Part shown: piece by piece, positions 6,547 through 14,289 of the stretch
Layout: the number at the start of each line of letters is the position of its first letter
Numbering within the stretch: the first letter of the stretch is position 1
DNA from: an uncultured Pseudoclavibacter sp.
GTDB taxonomy: Bacteria > Actinomycetota > Actinomycetes > Actinomycetales > Microbacteriaceae
Assembly: GCA_946221025.1 (NCBI GenBank)
Contig: CAMIMS010000027.1
Coordinates: 1 to 23,626, forward strand
Reading direction: 5' to 3'
Length of the DNA: 23,626 nt
Translations under genes and position numbers: made by a program
Notes under the pieces: generated by a model
Database searches by the model: none
Told to the model about the DNA's origin: nothing
What the model saw: the letters and a program-made list of their open reading frames with translations, nothing else

Positions 6547-8682
6547 ATGCCAAGCAAAACCCAGGGCCAGTCTTCAGCGCGTCAGCGGCGTGCCGTTGAC
6601 AACACCGGTGTCATCCCGCAGCTTGCGAAAGCGGCGCGTGAAGTTGAAAGCGCGGCGCAGCGCGGACGGCTCTCACCGGCAAACCGCACCAAGTTCCAGG
6701 TGATCGCCCTGCTCATGCGCGAAGAGCGTCAGAAGGCGAAGGAAGCCCCGGATCAGAACGATGCGCTCAAGCGCCTGGACGGACTCGCGGCAATCCTCGC
6801 GAAGACCGCGGCCCGCGACACCTCCCTTCTCGGCCTACTCGAGCCGGACGCACCGATGACCGACCAGGGGCGCGCGCTTCGCAAGCAAATGCTCTTTGCC
6901 GGTGGCGTTGACCTCGTCGTTGAAGAAGAGCCCGAGCCGCAGCCCGATCGCGCAGCGCCGGTCCCGCCGGAAATCCTCGAACGGCAGGTGCTGCCGGTGG
7001 GTGTGCGCGCCCGCGTGCGTTCGACCCCGTTCCTGGAGCCGCAGCTCGACCGGCTCGAACCGGTCGCCCCTCGCTATTCGCCGTTGAACGATTGGGAGCT
7101 TCTGGGACCGCTCCTTCGCGCCTTCGAGCAGGGCGCGGGTGGGGGCTCAGCGTGCATGCAGCTGCCCGATGCGCCGAAGCATGACCGGATTAGCCCGCCG
7201 GGGATGCAGGTCATGCCCCACCAGGGGCGCCTGCTCGAGGCCGTGCGTCGCGGTCACCGTACGTTCCTGCTCGCCGATGAGCCGGGTCTTGGAAAGACCG
7301 CGCAATCGCTCCTGGCCGCATCCATTGCCGATGCGTACCCGCTCTTGGTCGTGGTTCCGAACGTGGTGAAGACCAACTGGCTGCGCGAGGCGAACCGTTG
7401 GACCCCCCAGCGCAAGGCGACGGTCATTTCCGGAGACGGGCGCGATGTCGACGCCTTCGCCGACATCTTCATCGTCAACTACGAGATTCTCGACCGGCAC
7501 CTCGGTTGGCTCCAGCGACTCGGGCCGAAGGGCATGATCGTTGACGAGGCGCACTTCATCAAGAATTTCCAATCCCAGCGCTCTCGCCTGGTGATGCAGC
7601 TCGCATCCGGCGTTCGCGAGCGGGTTCCCGGCCATCAGCCGCTGCTCATGGCCCTCACCGGAACGCCGCTGATCAACTCCGTCGAGGACTTTCGGGCGAT
7701 CTGGCAGTTCCTCGGCTGGATTGACGGGGAGCGTCCCTCGCCTGAGCTGCTCGCTCGGCTTGATGCGACCGGCCTCGTGCCGAGCGACCCCGGCTTTCTT
7801 GCCGAGGCGAGAAACGCCGTCATCGAGATGGGCATCGTGCGTCGACGCAAGGTCGATGTGGCCGCCGACCTTCCCTCGAAGCGCATCATCGACATGCCGG
7901 TGGAACTGGACGACGACACGAACTCATCCATCCGAAAGTCCGAGCAGGCGCTCGTTCAGCGTCTGCTTGCCCGGTACGACCGAATGATCGAAGCTGCGGG
8001 GCTTTTGCCCAACACCGTCGACGAAGAGCGTCTGCGAATGATTGCGCGGCAGGAGGTCGACGAATCCAAGGCCTCATCGGCCGGTGATTCGGTGTTCTCG
8101 ATGCTGCGACGCCTCGGCATCGCGAAGTCTGAACTCGCGGCCGAGTACACCGCCCAGCTTGCGCGCTCGGCCGGCAAGGTCGTGTTCTTCGCGAAGCACC
8201 TCGAGGCGATGGATCGCGCCGAGGCGTACTTTGCCGAGCAGGGCATCGAAGCCGTCTCCATCCGCGGTGACCAGTCACCAAAGGCCCGGCAGGATGCGAT
8301 CGATTCCTTCCAGAAGAACCCCGACGTTCAGGTGATCGTCTGCTCGCTCATGGCCGCCGGTGTCGGCCTGAACCTGCAGGCCGCATCGGATGTGGTGCTC
8401 GCCGAGCTCAGTTGGACAGCGGCCGAACAGACCCAGGCAATCGACCGCGTGCACCGCATCGGGCAGCCCGAGCCGGTGACGGCATGGCGCATCGTCGCCG
8501 CCCAAACGATCGACGCGCGCGTGGCCGAACTGATCGATTCGAAGCAGGGGCTTGCCGCGCGCGCCCTCGACGGCGCCCAGCTCGAGGATGAACCGGCCGA
8601 CTCCATCCAGGTCGAGGCGATCGTGGCGCTGCTCAAGGAGGGCATCGCGGATCGAGCCCGGCGCACGGGCCCTCACGGATAG
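6547..8682 (+). CDS. SNF2-family DEAD/DEAH-box ATPase/helicase
   Basis: A 711-residue superfamily 2 ATPase. Residues 1-215 form an N-terminal region with charged helical stretches and no recognised domain. The motor follows: motif I in the form DEPGLGKT (244-251), VVPNVVKTNWLRE for Ia, DEAH (333-336), LTGTP (370-374), and a C-terminal lobe ending in QAIDRVHRIGQ (630-640, motif VI). The TGTP and R-HRIGQ signatures and overall layout place it in the SNF2 group. The AELSWTAAEQTQAIDRVHRIGQ-type motif VI region recalls the SMARCAL1/ZRANB3-like branch, so DNA fork remodelling or annealing is a guess. No methylase, nuclease or other defence partner is nearby. I choose the ATG at 6547 because AGGAGG (6538-6543) is just upstream, although the 3-nt gap is short; an in-frame ATG at 6469 is less likely. 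Confidence 0.9.
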   Translation: MPSKTQGQSSARQRRAVDNTGVIPQLAKAAREVESAAQRGRLSPANRTKFQVIALLMREERQKAKEAPDQNDALKRLDGLAAILAKTAARDTSLLGLLEPDAPMTDQGRALRKQMLFAGGVDLVVEEEPEPQPDRAAPVPPEILERQVLPVGVRARVRSTPFLEPQLDRLEPVAPRYSPLNDWELLGPLLRAFEQGAGGGSACMQLPDAPKHDRISPPGMQVMPHQGRLLEAVRRGHRTFLLADEPGLGKTAQSLLAASIADAYPLLVVVPNVVKTNWLREANRWTPQRKATVISGDGRDVDAFADIFIVNYEILDRHLGWLQRLGPKGMIVDEAHFIKNFQSQRSRLVMQLASGVRERVPGHQPLLMALTGTPLINSVEDFRAIWQFLGWIDGERPSPELLARLDATGLVPSDPGFLAEARNAVIEMGIVRRRKVDVAADLPSKRIIDMPVELDDDTNSSIRKSEQALVQRLLARYDRMIEAAGLLPNTVDEERLRMIARQEVDESKASSAGDSVFSMLRRLGIAKSELAAEYTAQLARSAGKVVFFAKHLEAMDRAEAYFAEQGIEAVSIRGDQSPKARQDAIDSFQKNPDVQVIVCSLMAAGVGLNLQAASDVVLAELSWTAAEQTQAIDRVHRIGQPEPVTAWRIVAAQTIDARVAELIDSKQGLAARALDGAQLEDEPADSIQVEAIVALLKEGIADRARRTGPHG

Positions 8683-8729
8683 GCTGAAACCGCCTTCGCG
8701 CGCATCCGCCACGCCCATAATCTGAGAGG
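8680..8729 (+). promoter_or_regulatory. candidate promoter and RBS of aspA
   Basis: Two -10-like hexamers lie in the 54-bp gap: TAGGCT (8680-8685, overlapping the helicase stop) and CATAAT (8716-8721). GAGAGG (8724-8729) is a reasonable ribosome binding site 7 nt before the GTG at 8737. If CATAAT is used, the 5' leader would be very short and would begin within the binding site, so TAGGCT is the better candidate for a normal leader. Confidence 0.35.
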
Positions 8730-8736
8730 TTTCGTC

Positions 8737-10272
8737 GTGACCGATTCCACGTTTCCCGGCATTGAAGAGTCATTCACCTCGCCAAGCGGCCGCTACCGAA
8801 CCGAGACGGATTCGCTCGGCGAGGTGAAGATCCCGGCTGAGGCGTATTGGGGCGTGAACACGGCGCGTGCCGTGGTGAACTTCCCAATCTCGCGCCGCCA
8901 GATCAGCGTGTACCCCGATCTCGTTGTCGCCTACGCGCAGGTGAAGCAGGCCGCGGCGCGTGCGAACCGTGACATTGGCGTGCTCGAGCCCGAAAAGGCT
9001 GAGCTGATCGACCGCGCCTGCCAGGACATCATTGACGGCCAGCTGCACGAGCAGTTCGTCGTCGGTGTCATTCAGGGCGGGGCCGGAACGTCGACGAATA
9101 TGAACGTGAACGAGGTCATCGCAAACCGCGCCCTCGAGATCGCCGGCCACGAACGCGGCAACTATTCGGTGCTCTCACCGAACGACGATGTGAACCGATC
9201 GCAGTCGACGAACGACACCTATCCCTCGGCCCTCAAAATCGCGCTCGTGCACTCCATCGATCGGCTCGTGGAGGAATTCGAGCTCCTTCAGCGCGCATTC
9301 GCCCTGAAGGGCAAGGAGTTCCGTCGCGTGCTGAAGATGGGCCGCACCCAGCTTCAGGACGCGGTGCCGATGACCCTCGGTCAAGAATTCAACGGTTACG
9401 CCACCACGATCAGCGAAGACATTGATCGCCTGCGCGATGTCCGCACCATCCTGTTCGAGCTGAACCTCGGGGCGACCGCTATCGGCACCGGGATCAACGC
9501 CGACCCGCGCTACGCACCGGCCGTGATCGAGCACCTGCGCCAAATCACCGGCTTCCCCGAGCTCTCAACGGCTCACGACCTCATCGAGGCCACCAGCGAC
9601 ACGGGCGTGTTCATGTCGATGTCGGGAACGATGAAGCGCGCCGCGATGAAGCTCTCGAAGATCTGCAACGACCTGCGCCTGCTCTCGTCTGGCCCGCAGG
9701 CAGGGCTTGGCGAAATCCGTCTTCCCGCCGTGCAGGCCGGGTCGAGCATCATGCCCGGCAAGGTCAACCCCGTCATTCCAGAGGCCGTGAGCCAGGTCGC
9801 CTTCGTGATCGCGGGAGCTGATGTCACGATCTCGATGGCCTCGGAGGCGGGTCAGCTGCAGTTGAACGCGTTCGAGCCGGTCATCGCGCACACGCTCATG
9901 CAGAACTCGACCTGGCTTCGCCGCGCCGCGCGCACGCTGCGCGTTAACTGCATCGACGGCATCCAGGCGAACGAAGAGAAGCTGAAGCAGACGGTCGAAT
10001 CGTCGGTCGGTCTCGTCACGGCTCTCACGCCCTTTATCGGTTACACCGAGTCGTCGAAGCTCGCGAAGGATGCGCTCTCGACGAACCGTCCGATCATCGA
10101 TCTCGTGGTCGAGCGGGGGCTGCTCTCTCGAGAAGAAGTGCAATCGATCCTCGAGCCAGAGCGCCTGTCGGGAACGCTTCCGGAGACCTCGGCAATCCCG
10201 ACGATTTCGCCGGAAGAGCTGCAGAGCATGATCGGACGCCTTGACGCGCACGACCGACTCGACAACAGCTGA
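8737..10272 (+). CDS. aspA: aspartate ammonia-lyase (class II fumarase/aspartase superfamily)
   Basis: Aspartase reversibly deaminates L-aspartate to fumarate and ammonia in the cytosol. The 511-residue protein has the superfamily features in order: an early GGAGTSTNMNVNEV segment, NDDVNRSQSTNDTYPSA, TLGQEFNGYA, and the catalytic loop signature GSSIMPGKVNP (335-345) with the active-site serine pair at 336-337. The signature continues as VIPEAVSQVAF, the aspartase-like form; class II fumarases usually have T-Q/N-x-E-A after NP. That is why I prefer AspA over FumC. There is an N-terminal extension of about 20-30 residues relative to E. coli AspA and a short extra C-terminal tail. The GTG at 8737 is preceded by GAGAGG at 7-nt spacing. 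A strong hairpin ends the gene. The specificity call is good but not proven. Confidence 0.88.
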   Translation: MTDSTFPGIEESFTSPSGRYRTETDSLGEVKIPAEAYWGVNTARAVVNFPISRRQISVYPDLVVAYAQVKQAAARANRDIGVLEPEKAELIDRACQDIIDGQLHEQFVVGVIQGGAGTSTNMNVNEVIANRALEIAGHERGNYSVLSPNDDVNRSQSTNDTYPSALKIALVHSIDRLVEEFELLQRAFALKGKEFRRVLKMGRTQLQDAVPMTLGQEFNGYATTISEDIDRLRDVRTILFELNLGATAIGTGINADPRYAPAVIEHLRQITGFPELSTAHDLIEATSDTGVFMSMSGTMKRAAMKLSKICNDLRLLSSGPQAGLGEIRLPAVQAGSSIMPGKVNPVIPEAVSQVAFVIAGADVTISMASEAGQLQLNAFEPVIAHTLMQNSTWLRRAARTLRVNCIDGIQANEEKLKQTVESSVGLVTALTPFIGYTESSKLAKDALSTNRPIIDLVVERGLLSREEVQSILEPERLSGTLPETSAIPTISPEELQSMIGRLDAHDRLDNS

Positions 10273-10294
10273 CCGCTCGCCGGCGCACGAACAG

Positions 10295-10329
10295 CGGACG
10301 GCCCCACGCTCATCGAGCGGGGCCGTCCG
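10295..10329. terminator. hairpin terminator between aspA and the YtxH-like gene
   Basis: Arms CGGACGGCCCC (10295-10305) and GGGGCCGTCCG (10319-10329) pair perfectly over 11 bp. Inside the loop GCTC (10308-10311) can pair with GAGC (10315-10318). The plus-strand tail TCAGTTTC is only weakly T-rich. It lies between convergent genes and can serve both strands. Confidence 0.75.
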
Positions 10330-10358
10330 TCAGTTTCAGCGCGACCGAGTGTCGCCGG

Positions 10359-11006
10359 TCACGGTTCGGTGCGTGCGGGCTTTGAGCCGGGTTCGAACAT
10401 GTCGTCGTCACCGTCGTGCTCATCATCCGCGTCGTCCCAGACGGCAAGCGCGTCGTCTCGTGCCTGGCCGAACTTCACGACCTGCTCACCGGAGGCTTCG
10501 CGCTGTCGCTCGATCTCTGCCTCCATGCGCTCGCGGAGTTCTTCGATCTGCTTCTCACCGAGCTCGCGCAGCTCGTCGCCGCGGCGCAGGAGATCCTCAA
10601 CCTGGCGCTCGCCGACCTCGATCATCTCGTCACTGCGGCGTCGAAGGTCGTTCGCCGTCTCGGTCACCCGGTGCTGGAACTCGGTCGCCTCGCTCTCGAC
10701 GCGCTCGCGCGCATCGTGAACGGCAGTCGTGACCGAGTCGGAAAGGTTCTCGGCGCCGGTGCGGGTGGCGGCCACAGCGCGCTCGCTGTAGTCGGCAGCG
10801 GCAAGCCCCGTCTGCTTGATGAATGCCCGCACTCGAGGCGTGGCATAGTCGAAGCCGCGCTGGGCTTCGGCAACCGCGTTTTGAACCGGATCGGATGCGG
10901 CGATTGCTCGCGATCGCGCCACGATCTGGCGGTAGCGTTCGTGTCCGGCTCGCATGCCGAGGAGCGTGCCGATGCCGAAGCCGGTGACAAACAGGAAACG
11001 GTGCAT
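10359..11006 (-). CDS. YtxH-like membrane-anchored coiled-coil protein
   Basis: A 215-residue protein, starting at the ATG complementary to 11004-11006. It begins with one membrane segment, FLFVTGFGIGTLLGMRAG (4-21), followed by a basic HERYRQ stretch. This pattern is typical of YtxH-like proteins. Residues about 95-180 are very rich in Glu, Arg, Asp and Ala with few helix breakers, so a long helix or coiled coil is likely. The C-terminus is strongly acidic (DDADDEHDGDDD). The protein is probably attached to the cytoplasmic membrane with a cytosolic rod; the function is unknown. An in-frame upstream start at 11057 is less likely because it would add a polar stretch before the membrane segment. 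A TACGCT hexamer ends 6 nt before the ATG on this strand, which suits a leaderless start. Confidence 0.82.
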   Translation of the reverse strand: MHRFLFVTGFGIGTLLGMRAGHERYRQIVARSRAIAASDPVQNAVAEAQRGFDYATPRVRAFIKQTGLAAADYSERAVAATRTGAENLSDSVTTAVHDARERVESEATEFQHRVTETANDLRRRSDEMIEVGERQVEDLLRRGDELRELGEKQIEELRERMEAEIERQREASGEQVVKFGQARDDALAVWDDADDEHDGDDDMFEPGSKPARTEP

Positions 11007-11018
11007 ACCGGTAGCGTA
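11007..11018 (-). promoter_or_regulatory. candidate -10 element for the YtxH-like gene
   Basis: On the minus strand TACGCT lies at 11013-11018, exactly 6 nt before the ATG at 11006, with no Shine-Dalgarno between. This is the spacing expected for a leaderless transcript starting at or next to the ATG. It lies in the 63-bp divergent gap to the first PrsW gene. Confidence 0.4.
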
Positions 11019-11069
11019 TCCGGCGCCGCTTTCAGGCCACCGAACACCACGGCTCATCCGAAGGACTCG

Positions 11070-12275
11070 ATGCGCTACTCCGAAGTGACACCCGGTTCGC
11101 AGGCGCGCCGGACCGCGCTGTGGATGACCGTTCTGCTTGCGCTGGTGGTCGTCGTCATGGTCGTCGTGGCGTGGCTGCTGCTGACGCTTCGCACTGACGC
11201 GATCGTCATGGCGGTGCCCGCTCTCATTCCCCTCGGCATTGTGCTCGGGGTCACCTGGTGGCTCGACCGGTTCGAGCCAGAACCGCTGCCGCTTCTGGCC
11301 CTCGCCCTCCTGTACGGAATGGGCGTTGCCGTGCTCGGAACGATTCTCGGCGGAACGCTGATCTCAGAGGTGGGCTCTGACCTGCTGCAGGGCTCATTCG
11401 GCGTCGCCGTTCGCGGACCCATCGTCGAAGAGGTCGCGAAGGGATTGGGGCTCGTGCTCATCCTGTTCATCGCCGGGCGCGAATTCGCGGGCCCGATGGA
11501 TGGATTCATTTATGCGTCGATGATCGGTGCCGGATTCGCGTTTGCGGAGAACATTCTCTATTTCGCGAACGCGAGCGCGGTTCCCTCCACGTTCTTTTGG
11601 ACGCTCACCGTGCGCACGGTGCTCTCTCCCTTCGCCCACGTTCTATTCACGGGAATGACGGGAATGGCCCTTGGCTGGGCGGCCCGATACGGGGGAGCGG
11701 TACGGATGGCGCTGTCCTTCGCGGGCGGGCTCATTGCGGCCACTGCCGCGCACGCCTTCTGGAACTCCGGGTCGCTGCTGGTGCTTCCCCTACTCGGAAT
11801 TGACACCGGCAACCCCCTTTCCTGGCTGGTGTTCTATCTGCTCACCCAGGTGCCGCTGTTTCTCGGCGTCGCGTGGCTTTTGCTGCGTGTGCGCGATCGC
11901 GACCTCGCAATGACCCGTGCGCGGCTCGAGGAGTATCGCGATAAGGGATGGTTCACCGATCGGGAGATCGAGGCGATTACCGATCCGCAGGCGCGTTCGC
12001 GTGCGCTGGAGTGGGCGAAGAGTCGTGGGGATGAACGTCACCGAGCGCTGCGCACATTTCTCGAAGACTCCACGCGCCTTGCCTATGCGCGGGAGCACGC
12101 ACGGGTCGATAAGCGTGATCCGTATCGCCGCGTGAACGAACGGGCGCTGCTGGAGCGGGTGACCCAGGATCGACGGGAACTGGCCGAGCTTGCCCGCGCC
12201 GATCAGGAGCGCGCGAGCAAGGTCCATCCCGAGGGCGCGCATCCGGATCGTCGTGCACGCCCCAGGCACCAGTAG
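11070..12275 (+). CDS. PrsW-family glutamic intramembrane protease, copy 1
   Basis: PrsW proteases cut membrane substrates within or near the bilayer; in Bacillus subtilis PrsW acts on the anti-sigma factor RsiW. This 401-residue protein has about eight hydrophobic segments between residues 15 and 275. It carries the family motifs: DRFEPEP (66-72), VEEVAKG with Glu120 and Glu121, GAGFAFAENILYF with Glu160, HVLFTG with His190, and AHAFWNS with His228. After the last helix comes a cytosolic region of about 125 charged residues, with WFTDREIEAI and a helix around RTFLEDSTRLAYAREH, that has a counterpart in copy 2. The ATG at 11070 has AAGGA (11061-11065) 4 nt upstream. The open frame further upstream is antisense to the YtxH-like gene and not real. 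No sigma or anti-sigma gene is nearby, so the substrate is unknown. Confidence 0.92.
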   Translation: MRYSEVTPGSQARRTALWMTVLLALVVVVMVVVAWLLLTLRTDAIVMAVPALIPLGIVLGVTWWLDRFEPEPLPLLALALLYGMGVAVLGTILGGTLISEVGSDLLQGSFGVAVRGPIVEEVAKGLGLVLILFIAGREFAGPMDGFIYASMIGAGFAFAENILYFANASAVPSTFFWTLTVRTVLSPFAHVLFTGMTGMALGWAARYGGAVRMALSFAGGLIAATAAHAFWNSGSLLVLPLLGIDTGNPLSWLVFYLLTQVPLFLGVAWLLLRVRDRDLAMTRARLEEYRDKGWFTDREIEAITDPQARSRALEWAKSRGDERHRALRTFLEDSTRLAYAREHARVDKRDPYRRVNERALLERVTQDRRELAELARADQERASKVHPEGAHPDRRARPRHQ

Positions 12276-12287
12276 CGCCGGTGCCTG
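12263..12287 (+). other. hairpin with the copy-1 PrsW stop codon in its loop
   Basis: CAGGCACC (12263-12270) pairs perfectly with GGTGCCTG (12280-12287). The 9-nt loop AGTAGCGCC contains the TAG stop at 12273-12275. No T-run follows, so termination would be weak at best. The arrangement resembles the stop-codon hairpin of infB. Confidence 0.55.
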
Positions 12288-12319
12288 TGGATGGATGCCG
12301 CGCGGCGAACTTGTGCCAC

Positions 12320-12325
12320 TAGGCT
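12320..12325 (+). promoter_or_regulatory. candidate -10 element for the second PrsW gene
   Basis: TAGGCT (12320-12325) is a -10-like hexamer in the 118-bp gap between the two PrsW genes and would give a leader of about 60 nt. There is no good -35. The gene also has its own strong ribosome binding site, so separate expression of the second copy is possible. Confidence 0.3.
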
Positions 12326-12393
12326 GACCGCCATTGGACGCCGATCCGGGGCGAGTCTGAGTCGCGGGCGCCCCGAAAGACGAAGGAGCTTGC

Positions 12394-13737
12394 GTGTCCC
12401 ATCAGGGTTTCCACCCGAACGGTCAATACCACCCGGGTCCTCACGGGCACGGTCCTCAGCCGGGCCAACCCGGTCACCCGCAGCCGGGCTTCGCCCCTGG
12501 CCCGCAGCACGGAGGCTACGGCCAGGCGATGCAATTGCACGCACCGGGTGTGAACCAACAGTTCCTCAATCAGAACTATCTGAAACCGATCCCGCGACGC
12601 TCCAATATGGCGATGAACATCATCTCCATCCTGATCGGTGTTGTGGGCCTGCTGGTGCTTGCCTTCTTCCTGTTCATTTACGCGATTCAGGGTGGAGGCG
12701 TCGGCTTCCTCCTCAGCTTCACCCTGGCACTGCTGCCGATCTCGTTCGTGTGGCTCGTGGTGTGGTTCATCGACCGGTGGGAACCCGAACCGCCCCAGTA
12801 CCTCCTTGCCGCCGTGTTCTGGGGCGGTGGCGTTTCCGTTGTGCTGACGCTCATTTGGGGTTTGATTTCGTCGGAGCTGTGGATGCTCGTGGGACTGGAT
12901 CCCAACGTCTGGGGCGCAATGTTCCAAGCACCGCTTCACGAAGAGGTCACGAAGGGTCTCGGGCTTTTGGTGATCCTCCTCGCCAACCGCCGACGCATCA
13001 CCGGGCCCGTTGACGGCATCGTCTACGGAGCACTGATTGGTGCCGGGTTCGCGTTCACCGAGAACATTCTCTACTTCGTCGGCGCCCTCTACGAGGGCGG
13101 AATTGCCGGAATCGGCTTCCAGTTCTTCTTCCGCGGTATCGCACTGCCGCTGCTTCACCCCATCTGCGTGAGCTTCACGGGAATCGGTGTCGGACTCGCG
13201 GCGCGACGCGGAGGGTTCGGGCGAATCATCGGCGGCTGGTTCCTCGGTCTCATTCCCGCGATGGCGATGCACTTCGCATGGAACTCGATCGCGACATTCG
13301 CCGGGTTCTCGCGAAAGGTCGAGGACGGCCTCATGATCATGGTCCTCGGGTTCCTCTTCGTGATGCTTCCCGCGTTCATTATTTGGATCGTGATCGTTGT
13401 TCGGTTCCGCAAGGGCGAGTCCAAGATTCTTCGCGAACGACTCGGCGAGTACGCAGCCGTCGGCTGGTACTCACCCTCCGAAATTGAGATGCTCACCTCG
13501 ATGGAGGGTCGCTCCGGTGCGCGAAAGTGGGCGCGGCAGCTCGGCCCGCAGGCGCAAAAGACGATGCGCGAGTTCATTCGCGAATCGACGAACCTCGCGA
13601 TCGTTCGAAACCAGCTCCTGCATAACCGCGACCTCATGTCCGGCCAGCGCGATGAGGAGGAGACCCTCGAGATCCTCACGCATCTGCGCCAAGAGTTGAA
13701 CTCGCTCCAACAGCACCAACCGTCCTACGCTCGCTAA
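12394..13737 (+). CDS. PrsW-family glutamic intramembrane protease, copy 2
   Basis: A 447-residue paralogue of the preceding gene. It begins with about 70 cytosolic residues rich in His, Pro, Gly and Gln, then membrane helices from about 72 to 337. Family motifs are all present: DRWEPEP (127-133), LHEEVTKG with Glu183 and Glu184, GAGFAFTENILYF with Glu223, HPICVSFTG with His255, and MHFAWNS with His293. The C-terminal cytosolic part (338-447) matches the layout of copy 1: GWYSPSEIEML, then KWARQLG and MREFIRESTNLA, ending in a Glu/Gln-rich helix. The GTG at 12394 has AAGGAG (12383-12388) 5 nt upstream. The two copies differ strongly in sequence, so the duplication is old. An active protease is likely from the intact motifs; the substrate is unknown. 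Confidence 0.92.
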   Translation: MSHQGFHPNGQYHPGPHGHGPQPGQPGHPQPGFAPGPQHGGYGQAMQLHAPGVNQQFLNQNYLKPIPRRSNMAMNIISILIGVVGLLVLAFFLFIYAIQGGGVGFLLSFTLALLPISFVWLVVWFIDRWEPEPPQYLLAAVFWGGGVSVVLTLIWGLISSELWMLVGLDPNVWGAMFQAPLHEEVTKGLGLLVILLANRRRITGPVDGIVYGALIGAGFAFTENILYFVGALYEGGIAGIGFQFFFRGIALPLLHPICVSFTGIGVGLAARRGGFGRIIGGWFLGLIPAMAMHFAWNSIATFAGFSRKVEDGLMIMVLGFLFVMLPAFIIWIVIVVRFRKGESKILRERLGEYAAVGWYSPSEIEMLTSMEGRSGARKWARQLGPQAQKTMREFIRESTNLAIVRNQLLHNRDLMSGQRDEEETLEILTHLRQELNSLQQHQPSYAR

Positions 13738-13809
13738 TCAGACCGATTCGTCCAAGCGCATACAGCTGGCCGGACTCAGTGAGCCCGGCGTATCGATGAA
13801 GGAGTTCGA

Positions 13810-14178
13810 ATGCCGAACCTTGACAAACCAGAAATCGACGCCCCGATCGGGCCCGCTCCGTCAGAGCTCGTGGTCGAAGACATTGTCGAAGGCGATGGGC
13901 CCGAGGCGGCGGCCTCGTCGACGGTGAACGTTCACTACCTGGGCGTCGACTACGAATCGGGCGAAGAGTTCGACTCGTCGTGGTCGCGCGGCGAGGCGAT
14001 CGAGTTTCCGCTGGCCATGCTCGTGAAGGGATGGCAGGAGGGCATTCCCGGAATGAAGGTCGGTGGGCGGCGCAAGCTCATCGTGCCTCCGGCGCTCGCC
14101 TACGGCGAGGCTGGTGCGGGACACCGCCTCTCGGGTCGGACGCTCATCTTCGTCATCGACCTGCTCGGCGTTCGCTAG
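13810..14178 (+). CDS. FKBP-type peptidyl-prolyl cis-trans isomerase, cytosolic
   Basis: A 122-residue single-domain FKBP that should isomerise peptidyl-proline bonds and may act as a folding helper. The fold is visible from VNVHYLGVDYESGEEFDSSW (39-58) through VKGWQEGIPGMKVGGRRKL (72-90) and IVPPALAYGE (91-100) to LIFVIDLLGV. Active-site positions expected for FKBP12 are kept: Tyr43, Asp55, Phe66, Trp75, Tyr98 and Phe114. There is no signal peptide, lipobox or membrane helix, so it is cytosolic. GAAGGAG (13798-13804) precedes the ATG at 13810. It lies 72 bp after the second PrsW gene; I see no terminator between them, so read-through is possible, but a functional link is only suggested by position. 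Confidence 0.94.
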   Translation: MPNLDKPEIDAPIGPAPSELVVEDIVEGDGPEAAASSTVNVHYLGVDYESGEEFDSSWSRGEAIEFPLAMLVKGWQEGIPGMKVGGRRKLIVPPALAYGEAGAGHRLSGRTLIFVIDLLGVR

Positions 14179-14207
14179 CCGGGTGACCGTCGCAAGTCCG
14201 TCGAGAC

Positions 14208-14235
14208 TTGCTGAGCGGTGAATCACTGATAGCCT
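14208..14235 (+). promoter_or_regulatory. candidate rpsO promoter
   Basis: TTGCTG (14208-14213) and TAGCCT (14230-14235) are separated by 16 bp, a plausible sigma-70-type promoter. Transcription would start near 14242 and give a leader of about 85 nt. A nearby TTGACA (14235-14240) has no properly spaced -10 downstream. Confidence 0.45.
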
Positions 14236-14257
14236 TGACAGGTTGCCGTGAATTCGG

Positions 14258-14289
14258 CCGCGGATACAGAGCGCCCTCGCATCCGGCGG
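14258..14289 (+). promoter_or_regulatory. hairpin in the rpsO leader, possible S15-binding element
   Basis: In the rpsO 5' leader CCGCGGAT (14258-14265) can pair with ATCCG-G-CGG (14281-14289, one bulged G). An inner GAG (14269-14271) pairs with CTC (14276-14278) around a CGCC loop. Such a helix with an internal bulge is reminiscent of S15 autoregulatory leaders known in other bacteria. That role is inferred here; no defined family match can be made by eye. Confidence 0.4.

Noticed and set aside
6547..8682. Helicase as part of an antiphage defence island
   Set aside because: Neighbours are ribF and aspA. There is no nuclease, methylase, phospholipase or mobile-element gene, and base composition matches the surroundings.
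10416..11069. Long plus-strand in-frame extension upstream of PrsW copy 1
   Set aside because: It runs antisense to the YtxH-like gene, has non-membrane low-complexity composition, and the ATG at 11070 has its own ribosome binding site.
12319..13272. 317-codon minus-strand open frame across the second PrsW gene
   Set aside because: It overlaps a gene with full PrsW motifs. Its own composition (Glu/Arg/His-rich, no domain) is typical of an antisense shadow.
14235..14268. TTGACA (14235-14240) with GATACA (14263-14268) as the rpsO promoter
   Set aside because: The spacer is 22 bp, too long for a normal sigma-70-type promoter. The TTGCTG/TAGCCT pair with a 16-bp spacer fits better.
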